Of a stretch of DNA of 64,000 nucleotides, positions 12,965 through 25,045 are shown in pieces. Made by a program: the position numbers and the translations under genes. The notes beneath the pieces are model-generated. The model made no database searches. It was not told the origin of the DNA and was given only the letters and a program-made list of their open reading frames with translations. Within the stretch, counting starts at the first letter, position 1. Every line of letters begins with the position of its first letter. The DNA is from Prunella strophiata (taxonomy: Eukaryota; Chordata; Aves; Passeriformes; Prunellidae), in the NCBI GenBank assembly GCA_036583965.1, contig JAZBQD010000017.1, positions 29,174,385 through 29,238,384 of the forward strand, in the 5' to 3' direction.

Positions 12965-15516
12965 CTTCTGCCCAGTAACATCATGGTTTTGCCTCTATGT
13001 CTCTTCTGGAGGTGCATCTGGAGGTGGCACAGATCCTTACTACTGCTTACATTTCCCATTTCCTGGGCCTGATCTGAAGGATACTGCTATTTGCCTTCCT
13101 CCCCTTCAATAACCCATGTGGTTTTGAACACAGAGCAATGCATCATCAACTGTAGGGCAGAACAGGAAGTAGAGGTGGACTTTCATATTTTTCTTATAGT
13201 CACCAAATGGAAAAAAAAAAAAAAAAAAACAAAACCACTATCTGCAGCTGAGAGTTCAGGATAGCCATCAAATTGCTCTTCCCTTACTGACCCTGCTGCA
13301 CCATGTCCAGACCCACTACTCTCTCTGACCAGCACCAGCTTCTGAGTTTCCTGAGCTTTAAGAGACTGGAAAAGCAGAATAAGCAACAGCTTATTCTGAA
13401 TATAACTGAGTGGACAAGCACAGAGTCCAGGTACCTTATCTTCCCACATGTAGAAATTCAGTCTTCCAGTACCTTTTGTTCACTATTAAATACTAAATTA
13501 GGTGTCTGTCACTATCAGAGGTGACATTTCTTACCTAAACTGCCTGCTTTTCCCTACTTCATCTCCCCTTTTCATCCTTAAATCCCCTTAGAGTTTTTTC
13601 CTCTTTTTGTTATATCCCTTACTTCAGGGTTATACTTCTCCCTGAAGACAAAATATGGGATTGAAAAGGTACATCACTCATGCAGATGCCTTTCCCTGGT
13701 CACTGCCCAGCATTGTAGCTGTGAGCTGATGTGCTGGAGGCTCCCCAAACTGTGACACAAGTGATATGGTCCAGGCAAAAATATCCTGGCAGTATTCCTG
13801 AATATTTGTAGTGGCCTCCAAATGGGCAGAATACTCCCTGCAAGTTAAGCACATTCATGAGTCAGAGGGTGTAACAATGACTGGCATGATGATGCCCATG
13901 TGAATGAGTAAAAATTAAAAAAAAAAAATTAAAATGTGAGCTTCACAGGGTCACTGTAAAGTATATCTTTTTACTGAAAGGGAAATAAAACTGAAAATGG
14001 TTTTGCCTGTTCTAATCCATAGAGTTCTTTGCCCATCCCAGCTTTTGAGGAGAGGCAATTCTGGAGATGAGATGTCACCACTCTGTACATCATCAGTACT
14101 GCAGCAGGAAGTCTCTTGCAACACAGAGAAAGCAAGTGTTACGTTTTGACATTTGTGTGACTGTAAGATTTCATCTTACAGAAATAGTGACACATCTGTA
14201 GAGCTTGCTGATGCTAAATGCTTACAAATGGGCAGAGTATGAGACAAACAACAGAGAAAAGATGCTATCTCTTTTATAAACTCCATCTCCATTGCTGGAG
14301 TTCACTGGAGAGGAACAAGCACATAGAACATGAGCTATTTAATAAACCACCACGGAGATCTCCCCACCAGGGAACAGAGCAAGGAAAGATACACACACAA
14401 AGCAGATATTAGCCCTGTTCTTTGCTCTCGGCAAATATCTGATGCTGCGATAATGGACACACTAACAGGACAGAAACGGACATCCTGCTGTGGAAAACAA
14501 GTCTCAAGAACTGCACCCAAGCAAAACCATCAGCAACCCAAAAGCCTCCCTATAACCTTTTGGAGAGATTAAAAAGAAAAATACATACATACAAGCAGCC
14601 TCTCTTTGCCCTGTGGATCTCACAGGCTTCCCTCCTGGAAACTGCGCGCGTCCTTCACCCGCACACAGACGCTGCGTCTCTAGCTGTCTCTGAGCTGCTG
14701 GCCTGCACCAACTAACAGGAGACTACTACCCAAGCTCATTGATAGTTTTGCTGTCTCAGTTGTTGTGCCACCTTCATCAGTGCTGTAGACCACTGGAAGT
14801 TACTGGTTTTGTGAGCTGCTAATGCCATGACTTGTTTCCTTTGTTCCCCTTCCTCTTTCCCTGAAGTTACCTGGATGGACACACACCACTTCTTGTGCAT
14901 GCTTTGCAGTGCTGATCCAAGTGGAATGGAAGTATTTGCCAGGTGCAGAATACCAACAGAGGAAGCTCTTGACTTCCCCACAGCCTTGATGGAACTGAGA
15001 GGACAGAGACTTCATTCTAGCAGCTCTTCCTGTTGTGATCCACAAGCACTTCACTATTCGGAAACCCAGACTTGGACATACTGACACCAGAGCTCTGCTC
15101 AGCCCACCTGGAGGTGTGGGAGAAATGATCACTGCAAGCTCCCTCCTCTTCTAGCTGCTGAAGAACTGGGGACTTTCCAACAGCATAAAGGTGCATATCC
15201 AATAAAGTCTGCAACAGATTCCATGCATGAAGCCTCAGATTAGCTTCCCTGTTGAACATGCACCTTTCTAAAGTATTTAGGTAGTCCCACCTTGAGCCCC
15301 TTTCATGCTGCTTTCACCTAGTGTCATTCATTTCACCTAGGTCTGGTTCAGGTTCTCCTCATATGAATGGGCTCTGTTAAATCCTTTTACCTTTTGCCTA
15401 TGCATGCAGCATGCAAGCACATTCATACTTAATGCACCAACACCAAATGCCACCAAAGTAAATTAAACAATAAATATGGTATGATTAAAAGGCTAATTTC
15501 AATATTTCAGTTAAAG

Positions 15517-15552
15517 TGCATGATGTTAATCTTGTGCATGATGTTAATCTTG
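15517..15552. repeat. Small tandem duplication
   Basis: The unit 'gtgcatgatgttaatctt' appears twice in immediate succession. This is a recent short duplication. Confidence 0.6.
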
Positions 15553-15842
15553 AGTCTTCCTTTTTGAAACATTTTTGCTCTCCACTACTTCAAGTGCACA
15601 ATGTCCCTAACACAGCCACAGGAGAAATTACTTGACTTTTGCAGACTGCATTTCTAATGAGAAAATTGTTTGGGTTTATTGCAACTTGATGTATATAAAT
15701 ATTCACTGCAGGATAAAACCCTTGAAAAAAAGTCTTATTTTCAAAGTGTCCTGGGACACAGCAGGGACCAACAAACAAATTATTCACAAAAAAATTCACA
15801 TTGGGAAATATTTTTTTACATCAATTCCACTGTAACAAAATA

Positions 15843-15870
15843 CTAATACTAATAATAATAATAATAATAA
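15843..15870. repeat. (TAA)n microsatellite
   Basis: Interrupted then continuous TAA/AAT trinucleotide run, about 60 bp upstream of the large CCCTTT array. Confidence 0.8.
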
Positions 15871-15931
15871 ATTTAAAAACAAAAATCCAAACCAAGTAGG
15901 CTTTCCCATTTTAATTCCAAGGGAGATACGG

Positions 15932-16849
15932 CCTTTCCCTTTCCCTTTCCCTTTCCCTTTCCCTTTCCCTTTCCCTTTCCCTTTCCCTTTCCCTTTCCCT
16001 TTCCCTTTCCCTTTCCCTTTCCCTTTCCCTTTCCCTTTCCCTTTCCCTTTCCCTTTCCCTTTCCCTTTCCCTTTCCCTTTCCCTTTCCCTTTCCCTTTCC
16101 CTTTCCCTTTCCCTTTCCCTTTCCCTTTCCCTTTCCCTTTCCCTTTCCCTTTCCCTTTCCCTTTCCCTTTCCCTTTCCCTTTCCCTTTCCCTTTCCCTTT
16201 CCCTTTCCCTTTCCCTTTCCCTTTCCCTTTCCCTTTCCCTTTCCCTTTCCCTTTCCCTTTCCCTTTCCCTTTCCCTTTCCCTTTCCCTTTCCCTTTCCCT
16301 TTCCCTTTCCCTTTCCCTTTCCCTTTCCCTTTCCCTTTCCCTTTCCCTTTCCCTTTCCCTTTCCCTTTCCCTTTCCCTTTCCCTTTCCCTTTCCCTTTCC
16401 CTTTCCCTTTCCCTTTCCCTTTCCCTTTCCCTTTCCCTTTCCCTTTCCCTTTCCCTTTCCCTTTCCCTTTCCCTTTCCCTTTCCCTTTCCCTTTCCCTTT
16501 CCCTTTCCCTTTCCCTTTCCCTTTCCCTTTCCCTTTCCCTTTCCCTTTCCCTTTCCCTTTCCCTTTCCCTTTCCCTTTCCCTTTCCCTTTCCCTTTCCCT
16601 TTCCCTTTCCCTTTCCCTTTCCCTTTCCCTTTCCCTTTCCCTTTCCCTTTCCCTTTCCCTTTCCCTTTCCCTTTCCCTTTCCCTTTCCCTTTCCCTTTCC
16701 CTTTCCCTTTCCCTTTCCCTTTCCCTTTCCCTTTCCCTTTCCCTTTCCCTTTCCCTTTCCCTTTCCCTTTCCCTTTCCCTTTCCCTTTCCCTTTCCCTTT
16801 CCCTTTCCCTTTCCCTTTCCCTTTCCCTTTCCCTTTCCCTTTCCCTTTC
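15932..16849. repeat. (CCCTTT)n array, 918 bp, perfect
   Basis: The six-base unit CCCTTT (AAAGGG on the minus strand) repeats about 153 times with no interruption that I can see. The plus strand is pure pyrimidine and the minus strand pure purine with mirror symmetry, so triplex (H-DNA) is possible. Regular GGG runs on the minus strand allow G-quadruplexes. The unit is not the vertebrate telomere repeat (CCCTAA). The minus-strand open frame across it, encoding alternating Lys-Gly, is a product of the repeat and not a gene. Perfect purity over this length implies very recent expansion or consensus/assembly idealisation. Confidence 0.97.
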
Positions 16850-16860
16850 GGAAAGGGAAA
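16840..16860. repeat. Perfect inverted repeat closing the CCCTTT array
   Basis: TTTCCCTTTC (16840-16849, last bases of the array) is followed by one G and then GAAAGGGAAA (16851-16860), its exact reverse complement. The array strand therefore flips for 10 bp before unique sequence begins. Confidence 0.9.
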
Positions 16861-19800
16861 TTTTCGTATGTCCTGCAGACCTACTGAAATAAGTATGTCC
16901 AGAGGCCTGGCAGATGCATGCAGGGAGACTGAATCAGGTTTAGAAGTTTTCACTGAAAAAGACAGAGGTGGCTCTGAGCAACTGGTCAAATAGACCCAGG
17001 TACCAAAGCACAGTGAAATGGACCATGGAATGAAGTGGAGAACAAAGAAAAGCCAAAGATATGTGTAGTTTTAGCTATGTACAGTGGCAAAGACTGAATA
17101 CACTCACATCTTGAAGGTTTTAACAGCTGAAATTTACAAGGATCCATCCTAGTATATTTCAATATACTAAATCTGAACTTTAGTTCATGCATTAGATATT
17201 TTTAGTATTTTCTGTAACTTTTAGAGAGTGGGAATTACACCATGCACAAATCAGCGGCTTGGCCCCTGAGATCTGGATGCACAAGCAATATGGCTGTGTT
17301 CACAGAGCATTCTGCATGACTGCAGTCCCTAAAAGCTTCACAGGGATTTTGAAACTCTCTCACTGGAAGAAGCAAAGTGCTGGATTTGGCAAACGGAGTG
17401 TGCATGAAGTTTAGCAAGTCTAAAAATGTATGGCAATGCACTTGAACAAAAATAGCTCAAACTTTTACGTAAGCTGATGTTCCGCAAGTGAACTTTTATG
17501 TGCCATCAAGGGAAAGCCCTCTGAGTCACCACACGTAAGTCAACACTGTCAGATGCCCTGAAGCAGGTGAAGCAGCTACATGTGCTGCAAAGCATCCCAT
17601 CAAAATGATCTTAGGCAACTGCGTATTTTCGTCTCAGTATAACAAACAGGAGTCTGGGGCCAGTGCTTAGAGACAGTTGTCCACACAGCTTTTCCCTTCA
17701 TAGACCAAAAGGAACTTTTCAAGGAGAACCTGGAGCAGCAATTAGGGGCTGTTTGTCCCAGCCTAGCTTTTCAACTCTTTACATGGAGAGAAAACACACT
17801 GAAAATTGCAATAGCTGCAGGCTCAGCCATCACTCTGCTCCAAATTTTGCTGCTTTCAGGTTATCTTAAAAAACATGGCTGGGAGTGGGGAGGGAAGGGA
17901 TTGTATTTTTTCCCATCTTTTCTGAAAGTCCATATAAGATGGGGAAAGGGGTGAGGCTGTGAAAATGCAGTGTACCTTGTGGGATCCCTGTTCTGACGTC
18001 TAACAATTGTTCAGGTAAAGACTTTTTGCTGCTCTCCAGTGCCCTGTCCCCCAAGGTTGAGTTGCATAGCAGTTGAATAGAAGTGAATGGGTAGGGAGGA
18101 TTAATATTTTTAAAACTGACATTTATGTGTTGCACCAGAGGCAAATCTTGTGACCCCCCCCCTCAGTGTTTCCAGAGAGTGCTATGATAAGCACCTTTTC
18201 AAGGTTCCTAGGTGATGGACCACCCCAGAGGCCTGAGGATGCCCATGGTCAGGAGAATTCATCTTTCATCTACATCAGGCCCATAGCAGAGCAGAGACTT
18301 TTCATTTGCTGAAATATCAAATAGAAACAAAAAGTACAGCAGTGTGTCAGCCTCTCAGAAAAGCAGGCTAAAGAGGCACCTCAGCAGGAACAGGTCTACC
18401 TGAATTATCTATTGCAGATACTTGCCAGTCTGTTATTGGACAATTTTAATAACATCATTTCTATATGTTGTCAAGCCACGTGCTCCCCAGGAAAGTATCC
18501 AGACAGACTGAAAGTTTTACCTCAAACCAGTGACTACTAATCTTGCCAGTAGAAGTGACAACAGGTTACTCATTTCTTCAATATGGTAATTTTTGCAACT
18601 TACAGTACAAATCCCAGTGCCTTTTTCAGCCATTTCTCCAGAGGGAGATTTCAACAGACTAGTTGAAACGCATCTTCTGGCAGTCAACCTACCTTTCAGA
18701 CTACAAGCCATGCCAAAGACAAGATAAGCATGGAAACTGACCCCCTTCCCACCATTGCATGGACCCTTTCAGGCCACGCAAAGGCCAGCCAAATGCTGTG
18801 ATAAAATAATTTCACTCCCCAAATTTTCCATGAGGTGTTTATCAACAGCTCTAAACTAAATACCTTTAAAATCTATGAAAACAAAACAATCTCCTAGCTG
18901 CCCTCACACACATATCCACACCCACACAGAGGCTAATTCTGTTTGTAGTTCAGCATTTTTGATTAAAAGTTGCAGGAGGTAACACTGCTACTAACATTGC
19001 CAAATGACAGGATTTTCTGGCTTTCTGTGTTGGCACTGCACTTGCAGACATCAAGGTTTCACACAGCCCTGACTTGAGAAAGGATACAGCTTCAAGAAGA
19101 ATAGGCCAGAACCAAGGTTGTTTGAAAACCCCACGCCACAAAATCAATATTTAACACATTGGATTTCCTAGTGAGTCTTCAGAGACAAGTGTCTGACATT
19201 TGAGTTGTCCTGGGTCAATATTAATTGCACATATCTTCTCATCTGCATTTACTGCCATGTTTCCACAATTAAATTATAAAAACTAAATGAAATCTCTGAG
19301 TTACATAGCTAAATCTGCATGCTAAGTTAATTAACACTGTAATGGAAACCACAAAAAAAACCTCAGGCCTGTCTGATCCAAGGTCCATTAAAATAAGTGA
19401 CAGCTTGATTATAACCTGAGGCAAATTAATAGCCACGCAGCTTTAAAAAATGGGGTAGTGATGAACTGTTTCATAGATGTCAAGAAATGGTTTTGCCAAC
19501 AGAGAGACCTCCTTCTGCCAATGTCAGCATTTCTGGCATCTACTCTGTGTGCACTCTCTGTTTTCAATCAACAGGACACAGGACAGACCTTGCAACACAC
19601 ACCAGCACTCTCACTGCTTCCAGCTGCTCTTTAGGAGGCAAAATGCTAAGAAATGTGTCAGCCAGCATCTAAGGCACCAAGAACCATCGTCACATGATGG
19701 GCTGAGCTACAAAGGAAGATGCCAATTTCACTTCACGGGAGGTGCAGAATGCTGGGCACCAGAGAGTGCCACAAGATGCCACAGTATGCTCCTCACACAT

Positions 19801-22599
19801 AAACTGCATCTTGCTCTTGTTGCCAGACTGCATTTGTCTTTCAATCAATCAACTGTTCTTTGCAACTTCCTAATGCGTGACACTTCAGAGCACTTTCCAG
19901 CAAGAGCAACAACAGCAACAAAATTAATATTAAAAGGAAAAAAATAGGGAGAAGCAGACTTCAAAAAGAATAAAAGCCAAAATTTTGGCTCAGTGGTTAA
20001 ATCAGACAGGTGAAAGCTTATTCACCATGTGTGGCACTTGGGCCTTTGTCAAACGTAGCACATCTAACCAGCTTTGGCAAGGTAAGGAGTTGTAAAATAG
20101 GCACTGGGATGCTGTCATGACCAACAGCTCCCAGAAGCATCATGTGAAAAGCATCAATGGTGCACTATGAGGATCCTGCACTCAGAGTCCTACAAGCTGC
20201 AAGTTAATTATGCAGACAACTGAACAACAAATTATTGGATTCAAAGGCATAGTACTGAAAGGGAAAAGTGAACACCTGGAATATGGATGAGTTTGTATAA
20301 CCTGAACCTGAAAATGTGGATTTCTTAGTCATAAGCCAGCTTCAAAATACGGCAGAAGTGTTGCAAAGCTTAATATGGTTAATTGAAGTTAATTATACCT
20401 AATTATGTATGTAACATATTGCAGAGAGTTATCTCAAAACAAGTATGTTTAATAACTACAAACAGCACACATAATAGGGAACACTACGATGAAGCTTTAA
20501 AGAAAAAACATAGTAGACATGCTCAAAAGCAAAAGCAGAGTGACAACTGTTGAAGAGCAGCAACTGCTCACACCATCCTTCTGACAGCACCTGCCAGGGG
20601 CTGCCCTGGACTCCCTTGTCTCCCCACACTCACTTGCTGAAAGAAACCCACCCCCTTCCTCCTTCCAGCCCTGCCCCACAGGCCTGAGCACCCAGCTGTG
20701 CCTGCAGGCACAAACCCCCATTGCAGACAGGCACTCTGGCATCTGCAGTCCCCACAGGCTAACACAAAATGTCACTGCCAGATCACGGGGACAAAGAGGC
20801 CAAGAAACACTATCCTGTCTCTGTCAGCAGGTTGCTCCTGTTCTAGGTTACCAAAGGAGATGCAATTGATGGTCAGGACCAAATGTCTCACAAAAGTCCT
20901 GCCTGATGTCCTCCATCAGAAAAACTATGTATTTGAGCACAGCCCTCTGGACTGCCAAGGAAGCAGGCTCAGAGTTGTTGGGATGAGCTTCAGAGAAGGG
21001 AAAAAGTAACAATCAAACTCATCACCAAATTAATTGTTTTACAAAATGGTAATAGTGGGATATAGCACTGGCTTCTGATTTAGCAAGATCTTTATGAGGG
21101 GAAAGGGGAATCAGACCACGTCCTCACTAAAGAGTAGGAGGTAGTTGAGTCCTTGCAGGATTTTCATCCCACCTTGCTGGGCCTTGAGAGCTTGCTCAAG
21201 ACAAATTAGATCCACATACCCCCAGGAAGATGGTAAGGGCTTGAAGATACTACAGACCCCCTTACAGAGGCCTATGGTAATGTAGTAGCAACTCACTGTG
21301 ACTCCTATAGGAAATGGGTTTCATGCACCTAAAACCAGTCTTTCTCCTCCAAAGCAAAGTTGGACTACGTGATGGATTCATATCAATCAGTTTTCCCTAG
21401 CTGTCAGCTCCTAGGCTTCAGCTGGGCTTTTCCTAGCCAAGGAAAAAGAATTGCCTGTGCAGCACTTCAGCTTTCAAACCTGCAACTTTGTCCAAGTTTT
21501 TTTGCCATCAGAGACCACTGGCTATTAAATGATGGAAAGGATAACTCACTTACAACACAGACCTACAATAAAGACAGTAGGATCAGATCTAGGGAAAGAA
21601 CTGTTATTCTCTGACATAGCAACTGGAGAAAAAATTACCTTGACAACTGAGTAAGGAATTTAAAGAGTCAATAGGCAGGAATGAAGGGATCCGGCAACAG
21701 AAATTAAGTTCTAAGTGCAGTGGTAGGTTCTTTCTTGCTTTTGAAAATGAATGCAAGAAACAGAAGTCTGAAATTATGGCAGTGATGGGAAGACCTTAAA
21801 AACTTGGAGACATCAACAGCAGATGAGAAGATTAGGCACGCCAAGCATCCTTTACAGCATTCCTGAGTATGAAAAAGAATCCCTGACAAATGCACCTCAA
21901 AGTCAAATAGGAATATGCAGCCATGACAGAGGAAAAGAAAGAAAAGGAGAAGATGGCTGAAGACATATAGGACAGCACAGATCTTTAGCTCTGGTCAATG
22001 CACAGAGCAGAAAACATACAGCAAAGACAGACTTCCTCTAGAGGAATGAGGCACTCCTATTAGAGGTGAGGTACTGCTTGCACCCAAATAATGAAAAGGA
22101 GAATTAAGCAGAAAGGAACTGTGATGGTAAAGAAGAAAGGAGCAGAAGTCTAACATGAGAAAGAAGAGCAAAGAGAGGCTCCATGAGGGAACAAACAATA
22201 TAGAATAGACAGAAAAATATAACAGAGAGAACTGGAAACCAACCTCCAAACCAGAGAGGGGCAGATTTACATAACAAAGGACTCTAGGAGAAAAAATCTG
22301 TCATCTGAGGGAAAAAATAAGGTTCTTTGAGTAGCGAGAGGCACAATGAAGTTTTCAGCAGAAAGAGAGTTTGAAATATCAGAAAGGAAAAAAAATTAAT
22401 TACCTTAAGGTAATAACAGAAATTTGGGGGAAAACAGTCAAATAGGAGGAAAGGTCATCAGTGCCCCCAGCTGGCAGCCCTGCAGCTGGGTGGAGGACAA
22501 AGAATGAGGTGCACTGAGTAAAAGTATAACCTTCTATGGGAAAGACCAGGGTAAAAAGCAATCAAAATTCTAGGATAATTGGAAAAGGGCATTCCACTA
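16861..22599. other. Unique non-coding interval
   Basis: No gene, RNA or transposon was recognised. The longest frame (19477-19947 plus) has no protein-like features that I can identify. The interval at 21600-22590 is purine-rich on the plus strand. Confidence 0.4.
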
Positions 22600-22990
22600 G
22601 AGATGAGGAAGCTGTAATACCATCATTCAAGGCCTTGGTAAGACCACAAAAGTTACAGCATACTCTCCTGGTTATGTGCTTAGGGATGAAGTCAAGCTGC
22701 AGAGTATAAAGAGTTTTTAATACAAAGGGAAAAAAAAAAAAGAAAAAAAAAATTAGAATAAGAAAAAACTATCTGGCTGGTTTAGCAAAATGAAATCTCA
22801 GAGGGAGTATGTTTGCTGTCTATAAATACATCCAGAGAGTAAACATCAGAGAAGGAGAAGAGCCATTTAAGTTAAAGGACAATGTTGGCACAGAACAAAT
22901 GTGTGCAAGCTGACCATAAAATACACTTAGCACTGAGACAGGCAGTTTCTAATCACCAGAGCTGTCAGGCTCAGCACAGTCTTCCAACAG
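22600..22990 (+). mobile_element. Ancient CR1/L3-type LINE remnant
   Basis: 'aaggccttggtaagaccaca' and 'tctcctggttatgtgctta' correspond to the 'CTGGTGAGACCACACCTGGA ... CCAGTTCTGG' block of CR1-like LINEs. 'ttaaaggacaatgttggcac' with 'agaacaaatg' and 'aagctgaccataaaata' matches the following 3' block of older CR1/L3 elements. Divergence is greater than in the other CR1 copies here. An A-rich insertion sits at 22729-22752. Confidence 0.6.
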
Positions 22991-24451
22991 GCAGGCAAAG
23001 AATTCTAGAGAAAAGTGGGAGTTGTTCACGGGTGCCATGACAGAGACATGATGTGTGCAAGACCAGCAGCCTTACAAGTTGTCTTATAAGTCCCTTGTGT
23101 CCCAGCATTTGCTAACAATTTCCACCCTTTTTCAACATTAAAATATTTCCAGTGGTGCTGCAGACTCAGTACAGTGAGTTTATGTCCCCTGACTAAAGTT
23201 TCCCCTTACCAGCCCTTTAAAAGCAGTCCACCTATGTCCCAGGGAATCAAGAAAGGTCAGTGCTACTCTGTGTCCATGGAGAGTCAACTCCTCCCCCAGC
23301 AGCTGCTGCTATGGGCAAAAAGGACAGTGTGTCTGCTGCTCACGGGCTGCTGCTCCTTCAGTAGTACCAGCTTCACTGCCCACTGCTCACCCACCCACAC
23401 CTACAGGTGTTCTCCACTGGCATGGAAAAGGATGCACTTTGATGCGGATCACTTGCAATTACAAGCTAGAGAAAGACCAGGCAAGCAGCCGAGATAGGGA
23501 CTGAGACCTCTGGGAGAAACAAGCTGTGACAGGCAGCTAGGACAGCAGTTTTGTTACCAAGCTACAGCAGAAACCACAGCTCAACTGCAGAAGCAAAAAT
23601 CTGTAGGCATCATTCAAGCAACAGCCACACTGAGCCCTCAGGCAGCAGGGAGATACTTCCTAGGCTATAGATCAGGGTAGATCTACATGAAGGCAGACTC
23701 ACCATGCTCTTTGCATTCAAGAATCAGCCAGATTATTTCTTGTCTCAACATACAGGGAAAGGAAGAAATCATGATGCAAGTGAGCTACACCTTCCTAGCA
23801 TGACTTTTGCTTACAAGGCAGCCCCAGGTAGGAGAATGATTTCCCTCTTATTCTGATTGAAGAAGATCCTAATGTACACTTTCCCAGAATCACAACTCTT
23901 GCTGGAGTGGGGACCTTCTCCCCCCCTTTCACCCCTGCCTTGAAATCTCTTTCTGTAGAAAATCCAACGTAATTTAGACTAAAAAAGAAAATCCCCAATA
24001 GGCAACAAAGTTTAGTAAAGCACTCAATAGAAGGTGACTTCTAGTCCCTCCTTCAAGAGCAAGCTATGCCCCTGATATAAACCCAGTCACTGAATGAAAT
24101 GCAATTTAGGTGCACAGAAATTCAGAAGTACAGCATCTTCTGAGGACAGTCTCCTCTAAGACAAAGTAGCATCAGCAGAGAGTTCTCAAGGTCCCTGTGT
24201 CAAGTCCAGTACCTAAATTTTGGACCTGGGCAGGTGAGGCTGACAAGACACCTTTAATAAGTGAGCAGCATCTGATCCATCTCAACTCACTTGTGCACCC
24301 ACAATCCTTCCTCCCCTTAGATGCAAACAGGTTTGTTGTCCCAACAGATGGGAGAGTACAGTGTCAAATTACAGGACACAGAGCTAAGTAACCCTTTTCT
24401 CCCAAATTAGGAAGCTAGCTTCCTTTCCCCTAAACCTGGAATAAACCCTGC
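22991..24451. other. Unique non-coding interval
   Basis: No gene or repeat was recognised between the ancient CR1 and the second LTR. Confidence 0.4.
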
Positions 24452-25045
24452 TGTGCTGATTTTGGCTTGGATAGAGTTAATTTTCGTCATAGTGTCAAAT
24501 ATGGGGTTGTGTTTCAGATTTGTCCTGAACACAGGGTTGATAATACAGGGATGTGTTTGTTATTGCTGAGCAGGGCTTACTCAGAACCAAAGCCTTTACT
24601 ACTTTTCATACTGCTAAACTGGAGAGGAAGGTGGGGGTGCCTGGGAGGTTGGGAGGAGACACAGGCAGGACAGATCACTCAAACTGACCAAAGGGATATT
24701 TCAGACCATTTCACATCATGTTCAACATTTAAAGTGGAGAGGAAGAAGGAGTAAGAGTGGGACACATTTGGAGTGATGGTGTTTGTCTTCCCAAGTCACT
24801 GTCAAGTGTGATGGGGCCCTGCTGTCCTGGAGAGGCCTGAACACCTGCCTTCCCATGGGAATTGGTGAATTAATTACTTATTTCTCTTTCCCTGTGTGTG
24901 CAGCCATTCCTTTCCCCATTAAATGATCTTTATATCAACCCCCAAGTTTTCTACCTTTTGCACTTCCAGTTCTCTCCCAGTCCCAACGGTGGCAGAGGAA
25001 GACAGTGACTGCATGGTGCTTGGTTGCTGGCTGGGGTTAAGCCAT
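24452..25045 (+). mobile_element. Solo LTR of an avian endogenous retrovirus (same family as 8670-9140)
   Basis: Begins TGTGCTGATTTTGGCTTGG and ends near 'gctggggttaagccatga'. Blocks in order: 'ggatagagttaattttcgtc', 'acagggatgtgtttgttatt', 'gagcagggcttactcagaac', 'caaactgaccaaagggatat', 'gatggtgtttgtcttcccaa', 'ccccattaaatgatcttta' (ATTAAA poly(A) signal) and 'tgcatggtgcttggttgctg'. This block order is that of a common songbird LTR, recalled from memory; the exact family name is not certain. No gag, pol or env sequence adjoins it, which points to LTR-LTR recombination leaving a solo LTR. Target-site duplications are not clear. Confidence 0.85.

Larger units (their letters stand above)
9173..15842. 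other. Unique non-coding interval
   Basis: No recognised gene or confident transposon. It contains a poly(A) tract at about 13210-13229, a palindromic CRE-type octamer at 10687-10694, a short GC/CpG-rich patch near 14644-14684, a lysine/glutamate-rich minus ORF (12509-12964) and a small tandem duplication near 15517-15552. Everything else reads as ordinary intergenic or intronic sequence. Confidence 0.45.

Noticed and set aside
15932..16849. Interstitial telomere repeat
   Set aside because: The unit is CCCTTT, not CCCTAA, throughout.
15796..16989. A 397-codon minus-strand frame of alternating Lys-Gly
   Set aside because: It is the direct translation of the AAAGGG hexanucleotide; a six-base unit cannot create stops. 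The flanking residues show no protein-like features.
19477..19947. 156-codon plus-strand frame
   Set aside because: Composition (His/Cys/Gln rich, no domain) and overlapping frames suggest chance; no splice or promoter context was seen.
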